DNA from: Beroe forskalii
Taxonomy: Eukaryota; Ctenophora; Nuda; Beroida; Beroidae
Assembly: GCA_011033025.1 (NCBI GenBank)
Contig: WFMF01000013.1
Coordinates: 434,001-498,000, forward strand
DNA: 64,000 nt
Direction: 5' to 3'
How positions within the stretch are numbered: position 1 is the first letter of the stretch; each line of letters starts with the position of its first letter. Positions 1 through 12,400 of this stretch are shown piece by piece. Position numbers and translations under genes: made by a program. The notes under the pieces are model-generated. The model ran no database searches, had not been told where the DNA came from, and saw only the letters and a list, made by a program, of their open reading frames with translations.

Positions 1-251
1 AATACTCAAAGAGTGAGAAACATTATAAACATTGTAACGTATCAACTAGACTTTGTACATATGTGAATATTTAGGACTAGAATCCAGCGTAAGAATTGTA
101 TAAGTCAAAGGGTAGGACCCAGTGGAATAATATGAGGAATGTTGGAGCGACAATCCCAGCCAAAATTTGTCCTAATCGAAGCAAAAAAGCCCATTTAGGT
201 TGATAGAAACTTGATATTAATATTTGGCTATTTTACGCCGCGCAATTATTA

Positions 252-415
252 GGTGGTTTCATCGTTCCGCGTCGATCAAATGGATTGATCAAATGAAAAA
301 CGCGCACAATACACTTTTATGGAGACATCCGCGCAAAAAAGCAAGCGCGCGCGATTGTGTGCCATTTTCATTTGATCAGTTCATTTGATCGACGCGTAAC
401 GATGCAGGTGCCTTA
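252..415. repeat. Foldback (MITE-like) element, family A copy 1
   Basis: Two arms of about 60 bp face each other. The left arm reads CGCGTCGATCAAATG near 267 and the right arm ends CATTTGATCGACGCG near 398, with few mismatches, and the inner parts pair again through ACAAT/ATTGT. The loop is GC-rich. There is no coding potential. The terminal sequence resembles the foldback at 44450-44679, so both probably belong to one non-autonomous family. Confidence 0.7.
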
Positions 416-1149
416 TCATGGTCTCAACTCGCTAGTTTTGATAAAGGAGCAATTTCCAAACTGCGTCAGAATCCAATTAACGCGCACAAAACGCGCGTCA
501 TTCATTCCTAAAAAAGCTACCAGGATCCTAATCTAGCCAAAATATTCCCAAACTAGCTGCCAGACTCCAAAAGTAGCCAGGGACTCCTAAAATCCGCTGC
601 AAGGATTCCATTGCTTGTTTATACATCCAGGAACTCTTTATATCATCTTTTTGTCGTGAAGCAATGTTTTTGTGATTCATTGGAATGTGGGAACCCTATC
701 AGCCATATGGCTCAATATGTTTTGAAATAATGTACTTAGCAAGGTTGACTTCGAGGTCCCTGTTTGGATAGTGAAATCCCTTATGACGCAAAAAGGCATT
801 TTTGCTACTTTATGACTCCATTCAGATAGTATAAATTATAATGAAAGTGCAGCTCTTTGCGTTATATCGCCCGAGTTCCAAGCTTAATTTAATGGATTGA
901 GTAGTGTTGCGCGCGCGACGCGCGCAAACACACTCACTAATAACATTACTTGCTTTGCATACGAAGTAATACTAGAGTAGCCAGCTGCAGATGTGTATGC
1001 ATTTCATTGCCCAGAATTTTTGACTGTTCCAGGTTGTTCTTCAGGCAATTCTGGACCAGAATCATCTAGGTACATAAAATGTATCGCTATTCACATGCCT
1101 GTGGGGCCACGCCCATGCCACGCCCTTATGCGCGTATGAGTAAAATTCA
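416..1149. other. Stretch without a recognised gene
   Basis: Mixed AT-rich sequence with short GC-rich alternating runs near 910-930. I see no exon, RNA gene or clear repeat here. Confidence 0.5.
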
Positions 1150-1490
1150 TATCTCGGTCCAGGAAGGTCGTAGAGACTTCGTTTTTAGCTCAAACGAACC
1201 GCAATGGCCATGTTTATATTCGACTTGTTAATAAACATATGCCCTAAAATGCTCAGGAAAAAAGTTATGGACGAAAAACTGATTTTTGGACCATACGCGA
1301 GCCATGTATTTGATGATTTTTGTATCTCGGCCCAAGATGGTCGTACAGACTTTGTTTTTAGCTCAAAAGAACCACAATGGCCACGTATATATACAATTTG
1401 TCAATCGAAATATGCTCAAAAGTTCCCAGAAGTACAGTAATGGGCCAAAAACTGGTATTTCAACCATGCGTGGTACATGTGTCAAAGGAT
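1150..1490 (+). repeat. Diverged two-copy tandem repeat (~171 bp)
   Basis: The segment beginning TATCTCGGTCCAGGAAGGTC near 1151 recurs near 1322 as TATCTCGGCCCAAGATGGTC, followed in both by similar text (TTTTTAGCTCAAA, then CAATGGCCA). The small open frames here are products of the repeat and not genes. Confidence 0.65.
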
Positions 1491-2334
1491 ATATCTAATT
1501 TGAATTGCCACAAGGACACGTTTTTAGTGGTATTTCTGACAGATTCAAAAATTTTAAAACTGACCTGTTTTGATGAATTGATGCTAGAAACAGTTGGGAC
1601 TTCAATAGATTTTTCATCTGCAATCTGTAGAACTAATGATATTGAAATAATTCAACTTTGTTACTACTTATTTTAATAGTTCAAAAGAACTAAATTTCTT
1701 CATGGCTTCCATAATCAGCAATTCATCAGTACACTTAGTGACAAATTTCAGTTACACATTTTGATACATAATCAGTTTTGTTAATGGTTGTTCTTGACTC
1801 ACATAGGTTGCAAATACCACCATAGACTGACCAAACGTCCAAACGTCAATCAAGTGACGAGGATTTAGGACTTTCAAATTTGGTGACTCTGGTCAGCATG
1901 ATGGTCAAAGTTTGGTCTTACATGAGTTGAGATTGAAAGCTTCTAGGAACAAAATCGAGAATATCTGGGCAGTTAAAAGTTAATGGCCCGTATGCAGAAG
2001 TTAATGATTTCCCTTGAAAAATGACCTTTTCCCTTGAAACTGGTGGCAACTCCTGGAGAATTTAGGGTGTTTGAACTCAAAATTATGGTTTCTTGGCACC
2101 AAGGCACCAATGCTTGTGTGAACAAGCAATCTCGAGATCGGAAATATGCTTGGCGCTTGCAGTACCGAGGTAGAGTGTCAAGAAGACGTGTAGTAAAGCG
2201 TAGTGTGTTACCCTTAAATGGTTCCCTTAAAATAGAGCTGGGGATCCCTCAGCAAAACCACTTATTTTTAAAGGATTCCCCATGCTTTCCCTTAGGATTG
2301 ACCATACATTTCGGGTTATTAAGAGGGTAACTGA
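1491..2334. other. Stretch without a recognised gene
   Basis: No exon with splice sites and no family signature seen. The open frame at 2034-2330 is short and resembles nothing I know. Confidence 0.4.
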
Positions 2335-2720
2335 GGAGTGTGATAGGCTTCCGTAGGGGTATGATAGGCTTATTTAGGTGTGTGATAGGCTTACTAAGGG
2401 GTGTGATAGGCTTACTTAGGGGTGTGATAGGCTAACTTAGGGGTGTGATAGACTTAGTTAGGAGTGTGATAGACTTACTTAGGGGTGTGATAGGCTTACC
2501 TAGGGGTGTGATAGTCTTACTTAGGGGTGTGATAAGCTTACTGAGGAGTGTGATAGCCTCACTTAATAAGTTAATAGGGGTGTGATAGGCTTACTTTGGG
2601 GTGCGATGGGCCCACTTAGGAGTGTGATAGGGTAACTGAGGAGTGCGATAGGCTTACTTTCTACTTAGAAATGTGATAGGCTAACTTAGAAGTGTGATAG
2701 ACTTACTTAGGAGAGTGACT
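2335..2720 (+). repeat. Minisatellite, ~21-bp unit
   Basis: About 17 imperfect tandem copies of a unit close to GTGTGATAGGCTTACTTAGGG. Variants differ by point changes and small indels. Non-coding. Confidence 0.85.
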
Positions 2721-3600
2721 TACTTATTTTCCCATTAAATATTCAAATGTGGAAGATGAAAAAAATCTTTTTTGGAAATTTAAATTGGCAGGATTGACGT
2801 TAATATTAATGTGGAGTTTTAGGCCCTAAATCAAAAGCCCTAAATAATTTGTCCGAAAAGGGTGATTTAGGGTTATTTCAACACGAATTTTTAAAATTAA
2901 GGACAACTGCTCGAAACAATTTTGCCCGTCTTTTGTTTAAAAAAGGTCCATGGACGGGTGAAAAAAAAAATTCCAAATGAAAAAGCCCTAGTGATATTCT
3001 TGTAATTCCCTAGGCATTGTTATATATAATTGTTAATCACAAAAAAATAGGCACGGGGGAAAACGATAACTATTAAACCAGGGCCCGAAATTTTAAATGA
3101 CCGTAGGAAATTTCCCCCATCAGTAGATTCTTTTGTTTCTATTTAACGTTTCTGGAGGTAGGGGCGTTCTTTTTCGGTTTGTTTACGTATTTAAATATTT
3201 AAAACCGCGCGCGGACGCCAACCCATAAAAAACCCCCACCTTTCCCCTTACCCCGGACCCCAAAGTGGGTTTCCCCATGGCCCCTATTTTTTGGTCCTGT
3301 AAAAGGATCATTTTTGGGGGAGTGGTTTCACTTAAAAAAACAATCATTTTTTACACCGGATGTGCCATGAGGTATGTGGAATTCCGTGGCTTTCGTCATT
3401 TCGATTTGATGTTCCGTGGTGTCAACGTCAAGATTGGTAGGCGTAACTAAATCGTCTGCATTGGGTCCCAGTGGCAACTCCCGGGTTGGTAGTGGAATGA
3501 GCATACGTCGCTGTTCGTCAAGATGACGGGTGGTTAAAAAACCAAAAGGTGTCGCCCCTCTTTCCCTTATTTTGATTTGTTCTCTTGATGTTAAACTTGT
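2721..3600. other. Stretch without a recognised gene
   Basis: AT-rich sequence with several homopolymer runs. Short open frames near 3265-3630 lack family resemblance and flanking splice logic, so I do not call a gene. Confidence 0.4.
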
Positions 3601-3604
3601 CTTT

Positions 3605-4330
3605 CCCTGTTTTAATAAAAAAACCATTTTTTTAAGGTACCGTTTCGTTAAGGTACCTTTTTAAGGTACCTCTGTTAAAGGGCCCCTTTTAACAAAATCC
3701 TTAAAGGTACCTTGTTCAAAACCGTTTTTAAAAAGGTACCGTTTTAATAAAAATACCTTTTAAAATTTCCCTTGTCGTTAAAGGGACCGTTTTGTTTCCT
3801 CCTTGTTAAAACTTTGTTAAAAAAATCCTTTTAACAAAAGGTACCGTTTTCTCCTTGTTAAAAATTCCTTTTAATAAATCCTTGAAAAAACCCCCTTTTT
3901 CAATTCCGTTAATAACCCTTTTCAACAAAATCATTGTTAACAGTACCGTAGTTAACAAGGTACCGTAGTTAACAAGGTACCGTTGTCAACAAAGGCACCG
4001 TTGTGCCAGGCACCGTTATTAACAAGGTACCTTTGTTAGTGGGTACTGTTGTTAATTAGGTATAGTTGTTAATAGGGTACCGTTGTTAACAAGGCGTTGT
4101 TAACAAGGTACCGTTAACAAAGGCCTGCGTTGTTAACAAGGTACCGTTGTTGGCACAAGGTACCGTTGTTAACAAGGTACCCGCTGTTAACGGAAACACC
4201 GCTGTTGATCAGGTACCGTTGACAACGAGGTAAAGTTGTTATTAAAGGTACTGTTGTTAAGTTGTGAACTTGGCGTATTGTTGTTAATAAGGTACCGTTA
4301 ACGAGGTAACTTTGTTAACGAGGTGAATTT
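3605..4330 (+). repeat. Minisatellite with GTTAACAAGGTACC units
   Basis: Many degenerate copies of a ~17-bp unit near GTTGTTAACAAGGTACC. The unit carries two palindromes, GTTAAC and GGTACC. Copies on the left (3620-3900) are more decayed, with runs of A and T, than those at 3950-4300. Confidence 0.85.
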
Positions 4331-4424
4331 TATCTGACGTTGACAGACCCTCTCGATAATCAGCGTCGCATTAGTGGGTCATGCATCGTACGACAAGGTG
4401 AATTTGTTAGACCTGTTCTAGACA

Positions 4425-4905
4425 GGAGCTCTCAGGGGCTATAGCCCGAGCTATAGCTCGGGTCAGAGTTACTTTCTATACAGGGTGACCTTTTACGCTG
4501 ACCCGGGATATCGTCCGATACAAAATTCGTTCTAGACAGGGTTGCTCGAGCTATAGCTCCTGTCAGCTTAAGCCTAGTGTCACGTGTGCAAAAAGGTGTA
4601 ATGTTACAATAACAAATGAGATGATTCGTAACTACGATCTGCTTCCTATTTCGCGTTGTTTTCATGACGCGCACCACGTGACAGGGTCATGTGTATCAGA
4701 AAGAGCTATAGCTGGGGTCAGAGTGCTTTCTAGACAGGAATGATGACCCGATCTATAGCCGGAGCTATAGCCGGGGTAATACCTCCAACTATTACCCCTC
4801 CTATAGCCGGTACTATAGCCGGGGTCAGCGAAAAATCCCATTCTAGACAGGCTTGCTCGAGCTATAGCTCGAGCTATAACCCCTCAAAAATCCCTGTCTA
4901 GAACG
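4425..4905. repeat. Cluster of GAGCTATAGCTC palindromes
   Basis: Repeated self-complementary blocks such as CGAGCTATAGCTCG, and variants with GGAGCTATAGCC, alternate with TCTAGACAGG and GGGGTCAGAGT. Several blocks are perfect palindromes that could form short hairpins. No coding exon recognised. Confidence 0.7.
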
Positions 4906-5261
4906 GGTCTTAACAAAGGTGCTGTTGTTAATAATTTAATCATAATCTTGAGTCTTCTGAGCCTGGGTGGAACAATGTAGAATTGTAGAAAGATAGCAAA
5001 TACATGCAGTTCATGTCGGCCGGGCGGGCCGCATCCGCATGTATTTGTAAATTCGACAGCGTAGCGAATAAAATGGAATGTGCGCCCAAAGACAGGAAAA
5101 TGCCTCCGCGCGTTACGTCTTATTTGTATAAATTTTGTGCCCCAGTAGGACCGAAACTTAAATTGTACCAAGCCGAGATTTTGTAAAAGTCTATGTTCGC
5201 CTGGTAATTTGTAAATATCTCCAAATCCCTTCGTCAAATATCAATGAAAATTTGTATTCAA

Positions 5262-5345
5262 TTCGAGGATGATCCTTAAAAGCCAATAACGGCAAAAAAT
5301 CAGAAGTCTATGAGCTCATTTATTCTCTATTATCAAACACAAGGA
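5262..5345 (+). repeat. Diverged satellite unit outside the main array
   Basis: The order of short blocks (ATTCGAGGATGATCCT, then AAAAAATCAGAAGTC, then CAAACACAAGGATTTA) follows the monomer of the 6165-9296 array, at much lower identity. It is cut off by the retroelement fragment that begins near 5347. Confidence 0.6.
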
Positions 5346-6002
5346 TTTAATTAACACAGCATTCTGTGTTTGTGGAAAGAAGAATTCGGTAGACCACACC
5401 TTAATTTGTAAAAATGGTGGCTACTTAATCTTCCGACACAATAAAATCCGTGACACAAATGCTGCGTTTTTGAAGGAAGTTTGCCATGACGTTAAAACCG
5501 AGCCAGAATTGATCCCAATTGACTCTAGTCAGACAATCCCAGGGAACACTAAAGAGAGGGCCCGCCTTGACATCTCTGCTCGAGGGTTGTGGGGACCTTT
5601 CCAGAAGACGATGTTCGATGTCAGAATATTCCATCCGAATGCTGACTCCTTCCAGCAAGGACCGTGACATCAAGTCAGTCTAAATCAGCATGAGAATATC
5701 AAGAGAAAGGACTATGAACAACAGGTCATCCAGGTGGAGAAGTGCAGCTTTACCTCTGGTGTACAGCACGTCAGGGAGGATGGCTCCTCAGGCACATGTT
5801 TCATCGAAGGGTTGCAGAACTCATCACAGCGAAAACCAATGAAGACTACTGGATGTCATGGGTACAATGCGCACTAAACTGTCGTTTGCCCTACTTAAGA
5901 GTGTTGGCATCAGTGAGGGGATCTCGGGCAAAATCTCCTCCCAATCGCGAAATTCCAATTTCAGATATTTCATTCAATCTCATCCCCAGATGGATTGACT
6001 AG
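5341..6002 (+). pseudogene. Decayed retroelement fragment with restriction-like endonuclease
   Basis: The frame starting near 5341 reads a knuckle C-V-C-G with H and C downstream (VDHTLIC), then KNGGYLIFRHNKIRD, then RLDISARGLW followed by FDVRIFHP, and stops at 5665. Similarity continues in shifted frames (VEKCSFT near 5740, HRRVAELITAKTNEDYW near 5800, and ISDISFNLIPR near 5960). A Cys/His knuckle followed by R/P-D...D is the pattern of the restriction-like endonuclease at the C-terminus of R2/NeSL-type LINEs, and similar proteins are common in marine invertebrate genomes. Frameshifts and a stop show it is dead. The exact clade is inferred. The fragment sits between a diverged satellite unit (5262-5345) and the main satellite array, so it probably inserted into the array edge. 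Confidence 0.6.
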
Positions 6003-6164
6003 AGATGTTACGTTTTCGTAAGGCTATGAAGTTGGGCATGTTTCCGTTCCAATTTTTCTTTGATTTGAGAGAGCTATATAATAACAATTGCTGTATTTTT
6101 CTAATGATAATTTCACTTTCTTTCTCCATAGTTTTGAGAATTCGATCTTACCAAGATCAACCAA

Positions 6165-9100
6165 TAGTTCAACAGTCATACCTCCGAATTCATTCGTCAT
6201 AATTTCATGTAACTTTCCAATCTATTCGAGAGTGATCCTAAGAAGGGAAAAACGTCGAAAAATCGAAAGTCCACGTGCTAATTTTTTCGCTACAGTCAAA
6301 CACAAGGATTTATTTTGATTTTACTAAGGTCGATTTGGTACAGCGGTCATATCTCCGAATTCCTACGTCATAATTTCATGAAACTTTCCAATCTATTCGA
6401 GAGTGATCCTAAGAAGGGAAAAACGTCAAAAAATCGAAAGTCCACGTGCTGATTTTTTCGCTACAGTCAAACACAAGGATTTACTGATTTATTTTGATTT
6501 TACTAACGTCGATTTGGTACAACGGTCATATCTCCGAATTCCTACGTCATTATTTCATGAAACTTTCCAATCTATTCGAGAGTGATCCTAAGAATGGAAA
6601 AACGTCAAAAAATCGAAAGTCCACGTGCTGATTTTATTCGCTTCAGTCAAACACAAGGATTTATTTTGATTTTACTAAGGTCGATTTGGTACAACGGTCA
6701 TATCTCCGAATTCCTACGTCATAATTTCATGAAACTTTCCAATCTATTCGAGAGTGATCCTAAGAAGGGAAAAACGTCAAAAAATCGAAAGTCCACGTGC
6801 TGATTTTTTCGCTACAGTCAAACACAAGGATTTACTGATTTATTTTGATTTTACTAACGTCGATTTGGTACAGCGGTCATATCTCCGAATTCCTTCGTCA
6901 TAATTTCATGAAACTTTCCAATCTATTCGAGAGTGATCCTAAGAATGGAAAAACGTCAAAAAATCGAAAGTCCACGTGCTAATATTTTCGCTACAGTCAA
7001 ACACAAGGATTTATTTTGATTTTACTAAGGTTGATTTGGTACAGCGGTCATATCTCCGAATTCCTACGTCATAATTTCATGAAACTTTCCAATCTATTCG
7101 AGAGTGATCCTAAGAATGAAAAAACGTCAAAAAATCGAAAGTCCACGTGCTAATATTTTCGCTACAGTCAAACACAAGGATTTATTTTGATTTTACTATG
7201 GTTGATTTGGTACAACGGTCATATCTCCGAATTCCTACGTCATAATTTCATGAAACTTTCCAATCTATTCGAGAGTGATCCTAAGAATGGAAAAACGTCA
7301 AAAAATCGAAAGTCCACGTGCTGATTTTTTCGCTGCAGTCAAACACAAGGATTTATTTTGATTTTACTAAGGTCGATTTGGTACAGCGGTCATATCTCCG
7401 AATTACTTCGTTATAATTTCATGAAACTTTCCAATCTATTCGAGAGTGATCCTAAGAAAAGAAAAACGTCAAAAAATCGAAAGTCCACGCGCTAATTTTT
7501 TCTCTGAGGTCAAACACAAGGATTTATTTTGATTTTACTAAGGTATATTTTTTATTTTATTCTACTCTCGAAAAGATTGGAAAGTTTCATGAAATTATGA
7601 CGTAGGAATTCGGAGATATGACCGCTGTACCAAATCGACCTTAGTAAAATCAAAATAAATCCTTGCGTTTGACTGTAGCAAAAAATTAGCACGTGGACTT
7701 TCGATTTTGACGTTTTCCATTCTTAGGATCACTCTCGAATAGATTGGAAAGTTTCATGAAATAATGACGTAGGAATTCGGAGATATGACCGTTGTACCAA
7801 ATCGATCTTAGTAAAATCAAAATAAATCCTTGCGTTTGACTGTAGCGAAAAAATCAGCACGTGGACTTTCGATTTTTTGAGGTTTTTCCCTTCTTAGAAT
7901 CACTCTCGAATAGATTGGAAAGTTTCATGAAATTAATACGTAGACCGACCTTAGTGTAAAATCAAAATAAATCCTTGTGTTTGACTGTAGCGAAAAATAG
8001 CAATGGACTTTCGATTTTTTGACGTTTTTCCATTCTTAGATCCTCTCGAACAGATTGGAAAGTTTCATGAAATTATGACGTAGGAATTCGGAGATATGAC
8101 CGTTGTACCAAATCGACCTTAGTAAAATCAAATTAAATCCTTGTGTTTGACTGTAGCGAAAAAATTAGCACGTGGACTTTCGATTTTTCGACGTTTTTTC
8201 ATTCTTAGGATCACTCTCGAATAGATTGGAAAGCTTCACGAAATTATGACGCAGGAATTCGGAGATATGACCGCAGTACCAAATCGACCTTAGTAAAATC
8301 AAAATAAATCCCGTTTGACTGTAGCGAAAAAATTAGCACGTGGACTTTTGATTTTTGACGTTTTTCCATTCTTAGGATCACTCTCGAATAGATTGGAAAG
8401 TTTCATGAAATTATGACGTAGGAATTCGGAGATATGACCGCTGTACCAAATCGACCTTAGTAAAATCAAAATAAATCCTTGTGTTTGACTGTAGCGAAAA
8501 AATTAGCGTGGACTTTCGATTTTTGACGTTTTTTCCATTCTTAGGATCACTCGAATAGATTGGAAAGTTTCATGAAATTATGACGTAGAATTCGGAGATA
8601 TGACCGTTGTACCAAATCGACCTTAGTAAAAATCAAATTAAATCCTTGTGTTTGACTGTATGAAAAAATTAGCACGTGGACTTTCGATTTTTGACGTTTT
8701 TTCATTCTTAGGATCACTCTCGAATAGATTGGAAAGTTTCATGAAATTATGACGTAGTAATTCGGAGATATGACCGCAGTACCAAATCGACCTTAGTAAA
8801 ATCAAAATAAATCCTTGCGTTTGACTGTAGCGAAAAAATTAGCACGTGGACTTTTGATTTTTTGACGTTTTTCCATTCTTAGGATCACTCTCGAATAGAT
8901 TGGAAAGTTTCATGAAATTATGACGTAGAATTCGGAGATATGACCGTTGTACCAAATCGACCTTAGTAAAATCAAAATAAATCCTTGCGTTTGACTGTAG
9001 CGAAAAAATTAGCACGTGGACTTTCGATTTTTTGACGTTTTTCCCTTCTTAGGATCACTCTCGAATAGATTGGAAAGTTTCATGAAATTATGACGTAGGA

Positions 9101-9296
9101 ATTCGGAGATATGACCGCTGTATCAAATCGACCTTAGTAAAATCAAAATAAATCCTTGTGTTTGACTGCAGCGAAAAAATTAGCACGTGAACTTTCGATT
9201 TTTTGACGTTTTTTCATTCTTAGGATCACTCTCGAATAGATTGGAAAGTTTCATGAAATTATGACGTAGGAATTCGGAGATATGACCGTTGTACCA
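6165..9296. repeat. Satellite DNA in head-to-head palindrome, ~171-bp monomer
   Basis: Monomers contain TCCAATCTATTCGAGAGTGA and CGAAAGTCCACGTGCT. In 6165-7545 about eight monomers run in one direction. From about 7565 to 9296 about ten run in the reverse direction (CACTCTCGAATAGATTGGAA). Phase marks at 6227, 6398, 6577, 6749, 6928, 7099, 7270 and 7441 give spacings of 171, 179, 172, 179, 171, 171 and 171. The 179-bp forms carry an extra 8 bp near ACTGATTT. The switch point is an AT-rich segment near 7545-7565. Short open frames here are repeat artefacts. Confidence 0.92.
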
Positions 9297-9464
9297 AGAT
9301 ATTGCATTTGGTACAGTTGGTACACTTAGGTCCGACTCTTGTGCCCACTGTGATATGAAGTCATGGGCCACGCCATGGGTCACATACATACATCAAAACA
9401 TAGGTGATTGGTCACAAGTACATAAGATCACATGATACTAAGGCTTCTCAAACTATAATTTCAG

Positions 9465-12400
9465 ATGTTGCGGGGACCACTAGGATTGAAGTACAGCTGT
9501 CCCGCTCAATCTACATGGCTACTTTGTCACAAAACGCTACTGTCAGTCATTGCCGAAGGAATTGACACAGCATGCGAGCACCGTAAGTAATTCTTCTTTT
9601 GAAATATGTTCTTCTTTCAAAATCTCAATGTTAATTTAGTAGATTTTCTTCATTCAATAGTTGGATTCCAAAGTTCATCTCAATGACCATCTCAATAAGA
9701 CGTGTCAATTTAAGAAACTTACCATTAAAAGGGTTCTACCTTGGATTAACCATTACAGCGGCTCAATTCGAAGGAATGTGGATGGAACTGGGCAAGTGTC
9801 TGGAAGAGTTTTTATTCGGCGACCAGTAAGTTTGAATATTGCATGAGGTAGCTTAATCTAGTCGAGTAGTCGATAAAGACTCCAATTTTCATATTTAGAT
9901 CACCCATTTGATCGTTTTCTTATTTACAGTACATATTTTCAAGATTTCGATGCAATATGTAAGTTCATTGTGTAACGTACATTGTATACCACTGATTTGC
10001 ATGAAACACTGCCTCCAACCCTCGTTCTCGAGCCATCCCTTGTCAAATGATGTCACGGTACCCCAGCAGTCCCCTGTAAACCTAGCCCTTGTCCAAATGA
10101 TGTCACGGTACCCCCAGCAGTCCCCCTGTAACCCATCCCTTGTCCAAATGATGTCACGGTACCCCCAGCAGTCCCCTGTAAACCTAGCCCTTGTCCAAAT
10201 GATGTCACGGTACCCCCAGCAGTCCCCTGTAAACCTAGCCCTTGTCCAAATGATGTCACGGTACCCCAGCAGTCCCCTGTAAACCCATCCCTTGTCCAAA
10301 TGATGTCACGGTACCCCCAGCAGTCCCCCTGTAAACCCATCCCTTGTCCAAATGATGTCACGGTACCCCCAGCAGTCCCCCTGTAAACCTGACCTACGAG
10401 GAGCGAATGTCTCACGAGCAGCTCGACGTGAAGATGATCCGGTTGATCCAGGAGCAGATCCTGCCTCGAGCCTCGCACACCCCTCCCTCCTTCATTTCCC
10501 GGACCATGACCCTGCTAAACCGGGGCTCGGTGCACGCTACCGTACCCCAACCCCTCACTACCGGTATGTCAGAATGTGATTGGTGAGAGGTGAATGCTTG
10601 TATTGATCCTACTGGTGTGTGACAGTGTGTGTGTGCAATCATTGATCATATATCATTTCTTTTGTGTGTCTACATTGTGGAATAATTCTTTTATTGATTT
10701 GTTCTGAAATTGACGAAATTCTGGTTTTTGATTTTCCATATATATTTGTGAATGCTGGAATTCAAATAAACCTTTCCTTGGCATGTCAATAATACATTTG
10801 TCTATTTTTTCAAAAATTCTTAACTGACAATTTATAAACTCATTGCCAGTTTATGCATGAATAATTCCAAAATTTCTTGAATAATTTTCCGGCAGATATG
10901 TAAATCTTTAATTGCAAAATTCATTGCTGGCTTCAAATCGTAGGCGTATAAAATTCATGTTTGAATGTTTTAAAATGAGTAAAACACGCACAACTGAAAT
11001 AATATGCTTTATGCAAAATATAATATTCCGTATCGAAAAGCACGTACGTCGTACAGTAAGCTATCTAGAAATAGATAATGCCTTAGTTGGCCGTGCTTCG
11101 CTTCAAGCTAAACTTTGTAAAAGTGATGCATAATATCTAAACATAATAGCTGCTTAAATTGTCTGAATATTGTACTCTTTTTTGCAGGCATCACTTAAGC
11201 TGTCTAGAAAACAAAATTTACCAGTGCCTTGCCTAAAACACCCGAAAAAAACGATAAAAGATGGTAAATCTGTACGAGTAAGACAAAAGAAATATTTCAC
11301 TTAAATTATTACTTACTTACTTAACAAAAAAATATTTTTGAATTATTGTGTATAAGATGGTGAGTGTATGAATATTGCTGTATGTGTGTACAAGCTAAAT
11401 GTTCTTTTCAATAGCAGAGCTATACAACCCATTACCAGCAACTCTGCGAGCTACAGACCCAGATGGTTAGTATTCGAATTTATATTTTTTAATATTATTA
11501 TCTTGATATTGATTGCTTTTTATCACCAATATTACTTGGAGAATTTAATATATTTAATTTGTAATTTTCATTCAATATGTTACGCCTTAAAATGATTGAA
11601 GCCCAAATGTACTTCAACGTTTAAATCGTGAATCGTAGTGCGCCTAGATCATAGCAATGCTCAATAAATCTGATAAAATCATTGAAGCATTTCGATATGA
11701 AGCCCAAAGTTTCGATGAGGGCACATGAAAAAAGGTGTAGGGAATTAAAGGGTTCAAGAGGTCGGTGAAAATGAGATACAATTCATTTTAAAGAGGAATT
11801 TAAAATGAAATTCCATCCCTTGATATTGTGCATCGAATTCACAAATAGCAACACCAGTTTGTAGGTAAAATTACTTAATCGAATCTTTAAATTTATTCTA
11901 AGTTAGTAAGTAGCAAGACATTATTATGTGGATGAATATATAAAATGAATTGTATTTTAATGTACAAAAAACTGTATAAAGTTGAAGTGATTCTATCAAC
12001 TCATGTCTCTGTGTTTTATGAATATCGAATGGGCACATTTATCAATCCAGTGTATACTGTATGCGCGCATGTTTCAGTGTGTCGTAAAATCGACCATGGA
12101 ATCGCGAGCACATTAATGATTTCTTGTGACTGTGTAATTGTGAAGCATGAAGCATGTGACCGGATTGTATTCACGTCTGGATTAGATAATTGGTCAGTGA
12201 TTTGGTAATGATTCATAATTTTATGTCATTTACTAATTGAGTATAATGACTGCATATTTAATTGATCTCATCGACCAATCAAGTTTAATAACTCAAGTGA
12301 TTATCGTAACATTGTGTTTTGTTGGAATGTAAATTCGAATGGTTGTGAAAGGTATCCTGAATGACTGAATGAATCGCTTTTTTACTTAAACTTCATCTGA

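Noticed and set aside
5004-5237. Overlapping open frames on both strands near 4884-5237
   Set aside because: Neither shows family similarity or splice context, and the opposite strand is open over the same bases.
6165-9296. Homology to primate alpha satellite because of the 171-bp unit
   Set aside because: Only the length agrees; the sequence and host context do not.
9661-9825. MON2 exon starting at 9661 (reading WIPKFISMTISIRRVNLRN)
   Set aside because: It reads well but its phase does not match the exon ending at 9582, and MON2 family sequence supports only the part after 9758. The acceptor at 9758 (CATTACAG) fits both phase and length.
10030-10372. CRISPR array
   Set aside because: Units are contiguous tandem repeats without unique spacers, in an animal gene intron.
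11188-11270. A MON2 exon between TTTGCAG and GATGGTAAAT
   Set aside because: The splice sites look good, but the phase inherited from the exon ending at 10563 runs into a stop at once.
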